Part shown: positions 47,101 through 62,000 of the stretch, piece after piece
Layout of the letters: each line of letters opens with the position of its first letter
How positions within the stretch are numbered: the first letter of the stretch is position 1
Source: Tetradesmus obliquus
Taxonomy: Eukaryota > Chlorophyta > Chlorophyceae > Sphaeropleales > Scenedesmaceae
Direction: 5' to 3'
Assembly (NCBI GenBank): GCA_030272155.1
Contig: CP126194.1
Location: forward strand, 4,393,501-4,457,500
Length of the DNA: 64,000 bases
The notes under the pieces: model-generated
What the model was told of the DNA's origin: nothing
The model's database searches: none
What the model saw: only the letters and a program-made list of their open reading frames with translations
Translations under genes and position numbers: made by a program

Positions 47101-50100
47101 AGGACCAGCCAGCCTCTGCCTTTCTGCCTCGCAGCGGCTGCTGAAGGTTGAAGACAGCATGCAAAACAACGCAATCCTTTCCGCCGCACTGCAGCCTGCT
47201 CACCGTATGAAGGCCTTGGCCAGCAGCGGCTCCAGCACGGGGTCCATCTCCTCCATCCCGTCAGCCAGCAGCACAGGCCGCCCAAACTGCACCGCGTTCT
47301 CCAGCTGCCGCACCATGTCGGGCGCAGACAGGCTCAGCACCTTCAGCCCAGACTTGGCCTCCATGTTCTTGATCCAGCGCACAGCTTGGCCCTGCATGCA
47401 GAAACAGTGGACACGCCGGCAAATGGCTAATATTACTGCAACCTGCTCTGACAGAGGTAGTATATGTGCAGGCTGCGTCATGCACGTAGCACGCCTGTGA
47501 AACCGTTTCACATTTGCACGTTGCAATGCACGTCCAGCACATGGCTGCGCATGCATGCGCATGCCATGCAATCAGACGGCTCCAAAAACACACCTGTGGG
47601 TCAATCATGAGCGGCCACCTCCTGCCACGCGTGACCATGACGCCGTTCTCCGTGCTGAATGTGTCAGCAGGCAGCCCCTGGATGTTCCAGTCGCGCACGT
47701 TGGAGGGGTCTGCCAGGAAGCCGCTGAACTCAAAGCCCTCGCTGGAGGGTATGTTCAGCAGCTTCACCTGCAAGAGTGCAAGTGCCGCAGGTCGTGGCAG
47801 CAGATTGCAGACACGCAAGCTCAGCTGGCTGCAGTTTGCTGGCATCATGGTGGAGGTTTGAAGAAAGCATGCCAAGTCACTGCATCTGCATCGGCGGCAC
47901 CTTCCTGCAAGTCCCAACCATAATTGCTAGCATGCTGCAGCATGACCACATGCCGTGCAGTTGTTGCCAGCACCTTGCGGCAATCCACTTGTTCAGCATG
48001 CAACCCAACTGTCTCATACAACTTCTCTCACCTGCGGCATCCACGTGCCCTTGACCAACTCATCCCTGAACTCGCTGGGGAAGGGCCCAGCATATGACAG
48101 GAATGCGGCAGCCAGCAGCGTGTCGCCAGGCAGTGCTGCCAGGAAGGACTCGTAGCCGCTGATGGAGGACTCCCAGCGGGTGCGCTCACCAGCCAAGCCT
48201 GCAGGCAGGCAGTAATGTGCCCATTGTTACCAGCTGATATTGTTGCTGGAGGGTATTGGCCAGCACTCGTTGCATCACCTGGCAGCCGAGACGCCAAGGA
48301 ACAGCCGTTCAGGCTATGCAAAACACGATGCACAGCTGCGCAGCAGGCATGGTTCTGTCACGGCTGCGCACCTGTGACAAGCTTTTCGGCACGCTGCAGC
48401 TTTCCCTCAAGGTCGTTGAGCTCATCTTCAAGCACCTTCTTGCGTGACATGCTCTCCTCATACCTGCCGGCAGAGATGACAGCCAGAGCCAGCAGCATTA
48501 TTTGGGCACGTCGCAGGTAACTGTACAAGCCTGTGACAAAAACACAATGCACATTGCTGTCACTTCTGGATGCTGCACACAAACAGGCGAGCAGCCAACT
48601 TGCTGTTTGACTGCGCAGCAGACACAACCGATAATTCAGCTCGACAACTTACTTGTCTCTGAGCGACTTGACCTTGGCCAGCACCAGTGCCAGCTGCTCC
48701 TGTGCTGATGCCAGCGCAGCCTGCTTGCGCGCCAAGTTCTCCTGTGCCGCCTTCAGCCTTGCACGCTTCGGCCCCACATCCTTCGCCACAGTGCCATACA
48801 CCTCCATCGCACACACCCACATGCACATGCCCTTGGCGGCCAGTGACACCTTGCCAACTGAGTCGGGCGTGAAGTCTGCGTTCACAGTGAACTTGTTGAT
48901 CTTCTTGAGAAGTGCGTCATCCATGTTATCTTTGTCATAGTTGAGCAGCTTCATCATGAAGTTTGCGTCACCCAGCTGCTTCTTGGACTCCTCCCATGTG
49001 GCTGGCCGCTTGAGCACTGTCATCACGCCACTGAGCGTCATCTCAACAAGAGCAGGCGGCTTGGAGTAGGCCTGTCATAACAGCATGTCAGCAATACATG
49101 GGGTATGTCAATATACATTCGTGCTCGTGGCTGTTGGTACCAAGCATGCAGCTTGTGTGGAAGCCGTAGACGCTGCTGGCTGGTGATGTTGTGCCCAGGA
49201 CAATTTTTTTTTGGCTCACAGAAGCTGCTGCATGCTGCTGCAAACTATGGCCACAGGTTGGTGGCATGCATCATTCTGCTCCGCTGCGCACCTTGAGTTC
49301 ACTAATGTCCTTCTTTGTCAGCACATTCAGGGCAGCCTCTGCCTCTTGCAGCGCTGGCAGCGCCTTCTCCAGCTCAGCAGAGACCTGGTTGGCAATGATG
49401 TTGGCCTCCTCGGTTTCCTTTGCAATCTTGGTGGCCTCAGCATTTACCTGCAGGCACAACCGGCAGCGGTTACAAATGGGCAAATGCACACACTACAAAG
49501 GGAACTTTGCTGGCAGTGTTAGCTGCTAGCTGGCCACTGGCAGATGGGCACATGACAAGGGCAGCACTGCCACTGCTGGCAGCAACTGCTGCAACAAGTA
49601 GGTGGCTATTGGCAGACGTTGTGTGCACCCACCTGCTTCTCCTGCTCATCCGCAACGCGCTTGTCCTGCACAATCTGCACCAGCAGCTCCTCACAGTCGG
49701 TCTTGGCCTGTGCCACCACCACCTGTTTTTGCTCCACAACCTGTTTCATCTCAGTGACCTGCAAACAGCAGCAGCAACAGCATGCACAATGCTTGAGGGT
49801 GTGCCCAGGCACCAAACTAAGTCAGCTAGAAAGCCTGATGTGCAACAAATGTCAGCATCACCTGCAGTGCAACAGCTGGCAGTACTTCATCGCCTCATAA
49901 GGTAGCGCCCAAGCCACACATGGCAGGCACTAGCTGCCACATCCCCCTTACCTGCACACGTGTCTCATCCAGCTTGGTGAGGCCTCTCTTGAGCTTGTTT
50001 GACTTGGCCAGCAGCTCGGTCCTCTTCTCAGCCAGCAGCGCCTTGTAGTTGCGCACCGTCTCCAGGTAGTTGGTGGGCGTGACGTAGTTGTGGCGCTTGA

Positions 50101-53100
50101 GGCTCTGCCACATGCTGCGGCTCATGGCCTCAACAGACTGGTGCGCAGTCACAAACATCTGGACGCAGCACCATAAAATAAGCAAGCAGCACGGCGCAGC
50201 AGTCAGCAAGCATTGTCATATGCAGCACCAGTCGACAAGCAGCCACGCGGTTCTACTACCCCAGACACAGAGCAGGCATGAAACATGAACTAGCTGAATA
50301 CCCAGCCAGGCGCACCTTGCAAACAGCCTGCTTGACTTCCTCACTACCCAGGTTCTCAGCTGCCATCTGGCGCGTTGCCACCTCATACAACGCATCTGAC
50401 GGCCACTCCGTGAACCAGTCAATCGTGGTGCAGTTGACCAGGCCGGGGAACATGCGGCAGCGCTCCCGGAAGGTGTCACCCACAGGGCTCAGGCATAGCA
50501 CCACATGCAAGTTCGCTCTGCAGCAACAACAGCAGCAGCAGTCACACACATAGGGTCATCGCTTGCTTTTGGTGAGGCCACCAGGTTGTCACACAACAAC
50601 TGCTGGGCGCAGCCCCTTCCCAGGCCGGCCCTCAGCTGAGGTGTCTATGAGGTGCTTTTGCAGGCGCAGCGCAGCAGCCCACCTGACCCTGTCCAGGAAG
50701 AAGGCCATCAGCTGCTCGTGCGTCTCTCCAGCGCCGGCTGCCTTTGCTGCGGGGCGCAGCTCATCCAGCAGCGCGCCCAGCTCGTCTTTGGGGAACAGGT
50801 TGGGCACCTCGCCGCTGGTGAGGATGTTGTTCACGTCCTCCAGGAACGTCTCGTACTTGATCTGCGCGGCGCATCACACTGCCAGCTCAGCATAGAGAAA
50901 CACACAGCATACGCTGCGATGTGCATCCTGATTATAAGGTGCATAGCCTGACAGAAGACACGGCTGGCAACCACTGTGCATCCACGTTGCAAGTCCAGGT
51001 TTGTGTTCACACGCAGTGCATGCAGCCATGAGCTTGCTGTGGGAAAGTCCACTCAACGCTGCAGAGCCTCACATCAAGATGAGTACAATCGCAGGAGCAA
51101 GCTGCCTGAGGGTGCGCAGGGCACATGCATTCGCGCACACCTGTGTCTCATCAAACAGGAACACAGTAGGCTTGTTGGACACGCCAGCCTGGCGGTACAG
51201 CCCCTTCAAGTCCTCCCTGAACTCAGTCAGGCGGTACGTCTTGGTGATCTCAATGCTGAACACCTTGAGCTCCGCAACATAGGTCGCCAGGCGCGCCAGG
51301 GATTTGCGGCCGCTGCCACCCACACCAACCAGCATGGCGTTGCCACGTGGCTGCGACAGGATGCGGTGGATGCGGCACACATGCTGCAGGGCATCCCTGC
51401 GGCAGACAGCAAGTGTTGCGGACACCGGTGACGCCTGATGATGATTGTGTCCATGGTGTACATACCCAGGTAGCACCACAGGTGTGCTGTGCTGCAGTGG
51501 ATGCATGACATGCAGCCCTGCTTGCCACAGCAACCGCACCAGCAGCATTACAAATCATCTGCAGCTGCCGAACAGTCCCTTACATTGCGCAGCAGGCACC
51601 AATCCTGCTGTCACCATCCTGCTCACTTGAACAGCACCAGGTCCAGTGCGCTGGCCCCTGGCTCCAGTGCATAGTCCTCCAGCTTCTCACTCAGCGTGTC
51701 TTTGAGCGCAGACAGGTCACGCACAGGCTCATACGGCGGCACATCCATGTTGGCGCGCAGGAAGTTGACAAAGGGAGGCACCTGTGGCAAGCACAGCAGA
51801 GTGCAAAGTCGGGAGGACTCTCACTACCATTGGGGCGTGCAGGTGTGGAGCGGGGTGACTGATGACGAGTACAGCAAGCGCCAACAGCAGCACATGCACT
51901 CAACTTTGCACAGCATGATCAGCAAGGCAGCAGAGATCTCAGGAGAGCACCAGAAGGGATCATGTCTGTAACAGACAGCTGAAGCATCAGCTGCAGCAAC
52001 AAGAATACCTGTCCGCTGAATTCCTCAAACAGGCCGGCAAAACTGACACCAAACGTGGACAACAGCCGCTCATCCAGCTGCTTGCGCAGCCAGGCCACAT
52101 CGGCAGGGTCCCACATCCTGTCGCCAATGATGCGGAAAGTCTCATGCACCCAGAGCTGCAGGAAGTCCTCTTTGTTGTCATAGAAGGTCTTGCTGGCCTG
52201 CAATTGTTGGTAATGATATTGATATTGTTTGCATGTGCGCGAGAACAATGTGCAGGGCAGGGAAAGCACGTAAAGGATCCCAACCAGTCAGGCTAGCATT
52301 GGCACAAACGCCACATATACAAAGCACCAGGTGCTTGATGCTGCGCCTGCAGGTCAAGGGCCGCAGCTGCTTGCTGGGGTGCTGCATGTTTCAAGCACAT
52401 GCCGTTGATATATTGGGAAAGAAACCCAGCTGCTGCAATGTTAGCCTGCGCAAGCCACCCCCTCAATTACCGGAGTTAAAGCAAAAACACTCGCCTGCAT
52501 AACACCCAGCACGATCTTGGCCAGGTCGCGCGTGTTGAACAGGTAATGGCTCTTGCTCGGCGTCGGCAGCAGTTCCCTGCACACTGCACGGTAGATCTCC
52601 ACACTGGCCACCACTGTTGGATCACCCAGCGGCCTCACTTCATCACTGAAATCCGCAAGCTTGCTGTTGATCAGTGTGCTGAAGATGCGGCGCAGCTGAG
52701 CATCATTCGGCTGCGTCATGTTGACCATGCTGAAACAGGCGCTGATGCGCTGGCTGAATGCGTTGCGTCCGCCGCCGGGTGGCACCATGGCACCCAGCAG
52801 CTGCATGTCCTTGACATACTTGAGCTCACAGCGGGCACGATCGTACCTGGCACAGCAACAGGCAGTCATACAGTCAGCTGGTCAGATAAACACAGCAGTG
52901 TGGGGCTGCTGCATGACGTCATGACCGCCATGATGCAGGCAATGCGCCTGCTTTGCAGCTGTTGCCACAGCTGCACAGCACAAAGCGCCTATGATGATGC
53001 TGCCACTAAAGGCCACACTCACCAGAAGCCGTTGTCCACCCACAGCTTCAGCAGCTCGAGGGGTGGGATGAAGCCAAACTTGCTCTTCTGGGGCATGTTG

Positions 53101-56100
53101 AGGTCATCAATGAAGGCCACCAGGTGCTTGCCGCCGGCTGGCGCAAACACACCCTTGGTGCGCTTCTCCAGCTTGCCCTCAATGGTGTCCTGCAGGACAC
53201 AACCCAAGGGGTGAGCCACCATTGCATGACGCCCTTTCAGTGCCCTGTTTATGTCGATATGCATAACTAACCACCTGGTGATGCAAGCGCAGCTGATGAA
53301 GCATAGGCTGGTACACAGCTTGTCATGCCGGCTGCCTGCCTGTCTGCTTGCATGCATGCCTCTGGCATCAACATACCTGAAGGGAGTTGGAAGAGGTCTG
53401 GGCAGAGAAGTTGATGGTGCAGTAGCTCTTGTCAGCCGGCAGGCCATCCAGCATGCTCTGCAGGGTCATGGTCTTGCCCACACCCACAGCACCCACAATC
53501 AGCGTATGGCACGCGCTCCGCACGAGCGAGCCGGCCACAAACATGTTGCGTGTGGTGTCGACTGTCGGCACCAGCAGGCGGTACGCTGGCACATCTGCAC
53601 GTGGCTTGAACGAGCCGGACAGCTTGGTGTCCCAGTTGAGCCACTGGCGGTTCTTCACATCCACATAGTACTCGAACACTGTCTCTGAGCTGGGATAGCG
53701 TGTGTCCATCTCCCTGCAGCACGGCCGGTAGCATGGTGAGTGAGGCACAGGACAGACAGTCGCCGTCTGCAGCTGACGGACAATTGCCTGCGTGTGGCTG
53801 TCATCTTTGCGCTGGCAGCAGCATGACGTGCTGCTGTTATGCCAAGGATTCTTGGGCTAGGAGTACTGAGCTGATGCTCCCAGTCACTATCCAATTGCTT
53901 CTGCACAGCAATCCGGCAGAAAGCAAGTGCACATGTTCACACGCGCTGTGAGCGCATCTGCACAAGGCAAGCACGCACCTCATGAACCTGTCAAACTTCT
54001 TGCGGCCTTCCTCATCCAGGCTGCCACCCAGGCCCCAGATCAAGCTGAACAGGAACCACAGCTCAACAGTGGTAGCAAACGCCTCAGGCCCCTCCTCTAA
54101 GCTGACTCCGTTGTCCTTGGTGGCCAGCGCATCAAACAGGCGTGCAAAGGTGCGTACAGAGCTCAGGCGGTCGACTGGGACCAGCTCCCTGCAGGACACG
54201 TGCCAGCAAAGTATGGACATCAGTGCGCCGTACTCCGTCGCTGGTGCGAGTGGCGAGTATGGGGCTTGTCCCCAGTCCTTAGCGTGTCTCATTGCATACA
54301 TTAAAGTAGCAGGCACATCACGATGCTACCACCTGCAAACTATCTTGACCATGGAACCTGGAGAGTTGTGTTTGGAATAGCACTGACATTCCCACATGGC
54401 AAGCGCGGCGCACCTGCACTGCAGCCGCTTGTACACCAGCGCTGCATCCATGTAGCGGTCAATGTGCTTGCTCAGCAGCGCCACCACCTGCTGCGCTAGG
54501 CCTGCCCCGCCAGCAGCTGCTGCATCCGCACTCCCTGCCACCTCTTCTGCTGCTGCAGCTGCCTTGGATGCCAGCCATGACATGATGAAGGGACGCCAGC
54601 CCAGGTCCTCAACGTTGAGGTAGATCATGCCTGCTCTGCTGACTGTTGCAGGTGACGCCTGACTCAAGTCCTCTACCTCAAACAGCAGAGATACCTGGGC
54701 AGGCATTGCAATGCGCTCACCTGCGCAGCACAGCACAACAGCACATGTCAGCTTTGTCTGGGTTGCGCGTAACACAGGCAAGCTGGGGTGACTCATCATG
54801 CTGCAGTGCAGTGCCAGTGGGATAGCCCCACACCATGTGAACCAGTAGGGCTGACAAATATCGACAACTGCATCGCAACCAACTGCCAGGCTGTGCAAGG
54901 GCACCAGTTAGCACTTATGCACTCCATGACGCATGTCTCTTGCAGCAGCCAGCTACCCACCAGAGAGCAGTGTGAGCAGCTTGTTGTCATCGAGTGTGGT
55001 GTTCATGCTCTCAATCCACAGCGTGTCCACAGGGCCGTCAAACAGGACCCACTTCTGGTCTGGCGCCTCATCCTTGCAGGCAGCACGCATTATGCGTGCT
55101 AGCACGCCGTCCTGCCACTCATGTGTGGCCTCTTCAAAGCTGCCATATAGCTCATCATTGCTCAGTGCCAATGGGTTGATTGTGTAGACGTGCACCTGCG
55201 CAAGCAGTGGCACATACGATCGTACTGTATGATTCATGCATGAGGTCATGATCATGCATGCAAGCACTGACAACGCAGCCCTACACGCACACACCTGCAG
55301 CTGCAACGCAAGGTGGCACACTAACACACGTGCAGCTATATATAACACATGAGCCCAGCAAGCATTCAGGCAGACAGCAGATGCGCATGCAAACCCTCCA
55401 AAAGCAAATGCACACACACCTTCTGGAAGCGCTCATCATCTGGGTGCTCCTTGCGTAGCTTGCCCAGTGTGCGCTGCAGGCACTTCCAGGCAGTGGTCTT
55501 GCCGCTGCCTGTCTTGCCCACCATCATGTTGCCGTGGCGCGCCACCTTGCAGTCGAAGATCTGCACAATCTTTGTCACAAACTCCGGCACAGGCTGCAGC
55601 AGCAAACGGCAGTTGCAGCACAGCAGCAGCACTAAGGTTGACAAGGACCTGGCCGGTTGCAGTGCACAGCCTTACGATGCTGCGTACTTGTCCCTTGAAA
55701 CACAGCCAACTGGTTAGAGAGCAGTACAGTGCACTCCGCGTGGCTCGCACCTGCATCCCTGCCTCACGCAGGTCCTGCTCAATAGCCGCACGCAGCACGC
55801 CACCATCATCAGGCGGCAGCTCAACGCCCGGGAACAGGTCAGACAGCAGCGCCATGAACAGCGGCAGGTCCAGGTACACCAGCTTGGGCTTGATGAGGTC
55901 CAGCATGGTGCGGTACAGGATGACCTCCTCGCTGGCGTCAGGGTCGGCGCGCTTCAGGCTGCCGGCTGCGCGTGCAATGGGGATCACAAAGGATCTGCAG
56001 GCACACGGTGGTGTAGTTAGCTGCCCTGGTGAGGGAAAGCAATGTGCAGCATGCAGCAGTGGTTGTGCTGCTGTGGCACATTGCGACAGATGCCGCAAGC

Positions 56101-58993
56101 CAGCTCACAGAAAGGAACCAGATGGATGCGATGCACAGATGAAATCACTTGACACTCAGCACGCACCGCAGCGTTGCATCGTAGTGGTCCTGCTTGCTGA
56201 GCTGCTGCTGGCTGAGCTCCATGATGGCAATCATCTTCTTGGCCAGCAGCTTGGCGCTGCTGAAGCCCTCGCTGAACATCATGATCTCCGCAATCAGCGT
56301 GAAGTCAGGCACCATCATGGATACCGGCCGCAGCATCGCCTTGAGGTTGTCAGGCAGCTCGCTGCGGCCTGCAGGCAGCAGCAACACATGTACACAGGAG
56401 AACAGCGCATGGTCAAAAGCGATAAAGCAAGTTGGTATGGTGACATCTGGTGGTATTTCTGTCAAAAAAACAGCTCCTGCTGCAGCTGCTGATGGCACAG
56501 CGGTTCTGCAGGGCCTCTGCATATTCACGCACCTGCATAGCCTGGGTTCATGGTGACAAAGATGCCGCAGCTGGGGATGAGCCGGATGTCTTGGCCCAGG
56601 AACAAGAAGCGCTTGCGGCCCTCCTTGATGGCCTGCAGCAGCAAGGGTACAGTAGACAGCAGACAGCAGGCATGGCAAAACACAGAAGTCAGGCCTGATC
56701 CCCAGGGTGTGCGCAGCAGCTGAGCAGGGAGCTGTGAAGATGGGCTACTGCAAAGATGCACACTTGCTGGTGTCTGAGGCTGCAAAGAGAAGGTGCACTT
56801 GGCAACGCATGGCGGCTCAGCTGACTGGCTGCACACCACCACCTATCTGCTGTCATTCCTCACCGTCATCACAGTGGCAATCTGTGTGGCCACCACGCTC
56901 AGCACCTCCACCTCAATCCTGTTGAACTCATCCAGGCACGCCCAGGCACCTGCAACAGTAGCACGTGCCGTACAGCTTGTCACCCTCCTCCGAGCACGGT
57001 TGGCACCGCCTAGGCAAGATATTACAACCATAGCTGCTATCTACTTGTGTAGCGCAAAACAAGTGCAGCAGATTGCAGCTACACTGAACCTACCGCATTG
57101 CGCCAGGCCGCTGAACATCTTGCCAGTCATCTTGTAGTCCACGCCGTCGCTGCAGTTGAAAACGATGACGTAGCGCGCCAGCGCCTTGCCAAAGTCCTTC
57201 ACGGTCTCTGTCTTGCCAGTGCCGGCAGGGCCCAGCGGGTTGCCGCCGCGCCGCGTGTACATGGCTGCGCCAAGCGTCATGTAGCACCTGCATGTACCGA
57301 CAGCACATTTAAGCAACTCTTGGATTCAGCAAATGCTTGTGCTGCTGGCGGCACCAAGTCTTGGCAATGTTCTTTTATTTCTGCCAACAGGCACATGCAG
57401 ATCTCAGCTGCAGGAATGCAGGTATGCCGCAGTCTGCTCAGGCGCACCTGTCTGTCAGCGGCGTGATGACCAGCCGGCCGTTGTTGCCCTGGTACTCGTA
57501 GCCGTACATGAACACGCTCAGCACCTGCTTCACCACGCAGTCGTTGAGCTCGCGGTCCCAGTAGAAGCGCAGCTGGCTGACCCACTCAAAGTCGTTGGTG
57601 CTGCTGCAGCCAGCCTTGGCCAGCTTCTCGATGACGTCGCGCGCATGCACTTCCAGCGTGATCAGAGACACAACCTGCGGCAGCAAGCACAGGGTGGTAA
57701 ATCTCTGACTTGTTGCGCAGTCGACGCTACCTGGGACCAGCACTTGGCACCATGTACATGTCCCGTGTTTGTAAGAGAGTTCCGGCTGACCTTGTGCCTG
57801 GCCTGCATCTCAACCCCATCGCCTGCTAAACGAATGGCAATATGCACTTTGCATGGTATGTGCAAGGATAAGATCAAGTGTTTGAGATGATGAGAACCTC
57901 ATTCACTGCCGCACCATTCTAAGACGTTACAGCAGCAGGTTCAGCAGGCCGCACAGCAGCATGCGGATTATCTAGCATCACACGCAGCCATGTCAGCAGC
58001 CCACCTTGTTGCGCTCAATCTTGCTCAGCTTGGAGCGCGTCATCGCGGTGAGCTTGTTCAGGTAGCTGGCCCACTTCTTCTTCAGCACCCGCAGCGCCTT
58101 CTTGGCCCCCTCTGGCTCAGACAGCGCCTTCTCACACTCTGCTGTCCACACCATCTGGCCTGCTGTGATGACCATTTGGCCCTGGTTGTCCTTGACCCAC
58201 TTCTCCTTCTTGGTGCCTGGCATTGCATAGTGACAATTGTGCATGCAGCAGAAATACGGCCGCAACAGCGTGGCTCAGCAGCCGCCAGCAGGTGACAAAC
58301 TCGCATGTGCAGGCATTCTCGTAAAGCGCAGTGATACTGTAGATATTCATGTTGTCATCCATGCATAGCGCAGTGATGCTGAATTACGTGTGTTGCTGCA
58401 GGTGACGCCTGGCTGCACACTGCCTGCCCCTACCTTTGCTCTCCTCCAGCACCTTGTACAGGTGCTTCTTGGTGGTGGCAAACATGGCCTCCTCCACGCG
58501 GTTCAGCCACTCCTCAGGCCGCCCCTCAGTCACCACAGGCAGCAGCAGCGGCAGGTACTCCCCATCAGGACTGTAGAAGCCCACTGACTCACAGACCTTG
58601 CGGCCGTCAGTGCCGGCTGGCAGCATGTCCAGCTTCTTGATGCCTGCATAGAAACGGCAGCAGCGGCGAAACAACCAAAAGTTATCATCCATGATGCTTC
58701 AAAGAGCGCGCATCATCACTACTGAGCATGCAGCACCAAGACCCCTGCCTGGCAGCTTCCTTTACATCTGCAGGTGCAGCACTGCTGCCACTGCTGCTTC
58801 CCTTCTATCCGCTCACCCTCAAAGCATTTCTTGAGGTGTGGCTGCACATTCTGCGGGTCGCGCGCCTGCCCCAGGATCTCCAGCAGGTCGTCACTTGACA
58901 GGAAGTAGAAGCGCGGGAACTGCTGCCGCTTCGACTCCAGGTAGTTCTCCAGCGACTTCTGCACCTTCTCCAGTTTGGCGTCCATGTCCTGGC

Positions 58994-59031
<38 letters not shown>

Positions 59032-62000
59032 CAGCAGTTGTAGTGGAGCTCGGCATAACCAGCACAATCAGATGACAAACAGCGCACACACACCACCCTT
59101 TTCCCTCGCATGGCATAGAAGCAAGCCACCATCGAACGCGCATGTTGTACTGTGTAAAAAAACACTCAGCTTGTGCAGGCATAACTGCAGTCATCTTCTT
59201 GCAGCATGCACAACCAGAACTGCTGTACAGGTGGTAGGAGTACCTGGAATGCCGCCAGCACGCCCTGGCCTGTTGTCGCCTGCACCACATTGCCCACGCT
59301 GTGCAGCCATGCCATGCTGCGCATGAAGGCGTGGTGCACGCCCTCAAACATGAGGCTCTCCTGCGGCAGCTGCTTGCGGATGTCCTCGCTGCCAATGAAG
59401 ATGTTCTCCAGGTACATCCAGTTGCATTGCACCTGCAGCAGCAATGCACACAAGCAGCTGTGTCACATGTCGCCGCTTGTGCTCAGGAACAACACAAAGC
59501 AGCTGGTTGCTATCTAGCGTCTGCATTGATCGCAATTTAGCCCTGCCCTCCTGCCACCCCAGCACAGCAGATCGTCAACACGCACGCTGTGTGCGCCACC
59601 ACCCACCTGCAGCACCACCTCCACCGTCTCAGACACCAGCGCCAGCGTTGACTCCCAGTGCCCGACCTGCTGCTCAAACACCAGGTAGTACTTGCTGGCC
59701 TTCATGGTGCTCAGCGTGACACTATTATCCTCCAGCGCAGCAAAGATGTCCTCTGTGCTGCGCAGCTTAAAGGTGCCCTTGTAGTCTGCGAGGTCCAGGG
59801 AGAGGCCAGCCCAGGTGGCTGCAATTGCAGCCAGGCTGTTCTCGATGGCCAGCTCCTTGGTGGCGTTCACGCTGAGCTCCGCGATGAACTCGGCATGCTG
59901 ATCCAGGCGCAGGGACACCACAGACTCCAGTGTGAAGCTGGCGGCAGCGGGGTCAAACCTGCAGCGAACGGAGCCGCGGCAGCTGTGAGTGTGTTGCAAA
60001 AGGTAATGCTGACGGTCCTGAAGATGTTGTGCGTTTTAGAACTGGCGTTGAAAAGCCAGCACCTGTGTCATGCATGTTGAGACAGCAGCACCAACTTGGC
60101 GGCGGCTAGAGGCATTTGAGAGTAGTTTGTCAACACAAGTAACACCATGTTGTAGCCTGCAGGCTGCCAGGTGGCACAGACTAGCTACGGAGCATGCACA
60201 CGCCTTGGCCCTGCATCTGCTCAGCACACGCACTTGGTGCCAATGTGGTCCATGAGCTGCTGCCAGTGCCGCTGGCGCATGGCTGGGTTGCGCAGGTCTG
60301 TGATGAGCGGCATGGTCTTCTTGAAGGCGTCAATGGTGTCCTTGATCCAGCCCCACACGGGCCATTGCTTGATGTCGCGCCCCAGCTTTGACACCAGCTT
60401 GTTGATGCGCGCGGCTGTCTCCTCCATGTCCTCGACCTGAATGGCACATCGCACATGTATGGTTGTGACAGCACGCCACAGGTATCAAGCACCATTCGGC
60501 GTCAGCCCCGCTTTGCAGTACACACCAGCTGGCAGCAGATTGCAACCATCATACCCCGCCACAACAGCAACCCAGCTGCCACATGGGCTAGGCAGGCGGC
60601 GGCAGCAGCAGCAAGTTGGCTTGTAAACAATGACCCGGTGTACGTGCTCACCTTGAGGTCCCTGAACAGGCCGTCCTTCCAGCCGTTGTATGTCGCCTCC
60701 CACTCCGCCACCAGGCTCCACATCTTGTCCAGCAGCTCCAGCTCCCGCTCGATCAGCAGCAGCTCCTTGTAGGGCGGCTGAGGAATGTTGAAGATGTCCA
60801 TGCCAGACTTGATCTCAGCCGCCTGCAGGAGTAGCAAGCCGCATAGTGGGCAGTGATTGCAGCATGTTGAGCACATGATGAGAGGCATGAGATTGACGCT
60901 GGTGTTGATTGTGCTCTCATCCTCTTTCCATGTGCAAACAGACAATGCAGCGGAAATGACCACTGGTGCAGAGCAGCCAGCACAAACCAAAGCCCAACAA
61001 ACACGAACATACAAGCATGGTTGACCAGGGCGCATTGCATGCGCACCTTCTGGCGCGCAGCAGCCACTGCCGCCTTCCACCTGGAAATGAAGGCCAGCGC
61101 TGCCCTGCTGCTGGTGCCCTCGTTGTTGGTGGGCGAGGCGCGCACAAACTCCTCCTGCATGGTGGCAATTTCCCTCAGGAAAGCCTCCAGCATGGACTTG
61201 ACCTTGTCCCGGAAAGAATCCTTGCTGCGCTCCAGGCGCACCGCGGCGTCATCCAGCCCAACCTGAATCATGGCGGCCGCACAGCAACAGTGGCAGTTGT
61301 GTACCGTCGCAACCACCAAGGCAGCTGCGAAATGAGTGGTGATGGTGCAAATGCTTGCTGCTGCCTGCACCGTAAGCAGGATATGCATTGAGGTGTGACC
61401 GCTGCATTCGCAACGTACAATTCTTGGAGATCGCTTTTTCTGTGCAACACACCAAAACAGAGCACAGCGCTGTCTGGCAGCTGTCTACTCAACACGGTGC
61501 CCAGACACACTCAACATCTGCCAGCCATGCAGCAGTCAGCTCGCCCACCTGGAAGCGCGCCCACTCTGCATCCAGCCTGTCCAGCAGCTCCAGCTGCGCG
61601 TCAGGCACCTGCACCTCAAACTTCTCCAGCACAAAGTACTTGTCACGCAGCGGATCAAAGCGTGCTGCTGTCTTGCCCTTCTCCTCAACCAGCCGCCTGT
61701 GCAGGCCGACAGCCTCTGCCAGCTGCTCCAGGTCCTGCGAGGTCTTTGACAGTGCCTCAAGGTTTGACCTGTTGGGGGGTGTGAAAGCATGCAGTGTGGT
61801 GATTTTCTGCTGGGTTTGTGTGAAATGTGTGCACGTGGCTTTTTGCACAGCATGCAGCAACTGCACTCAACACAAGATCGAAAAATTGCACGTACAACGG
61901 GCCACTTCTTGCGTCGAGCTGTTCACCGTGTGCTGCAGCTTCATCTCAGCTTGCACAGCATCAAGGCTCAAGCCCCACACTTACTTGAAGTACTCGTGCA

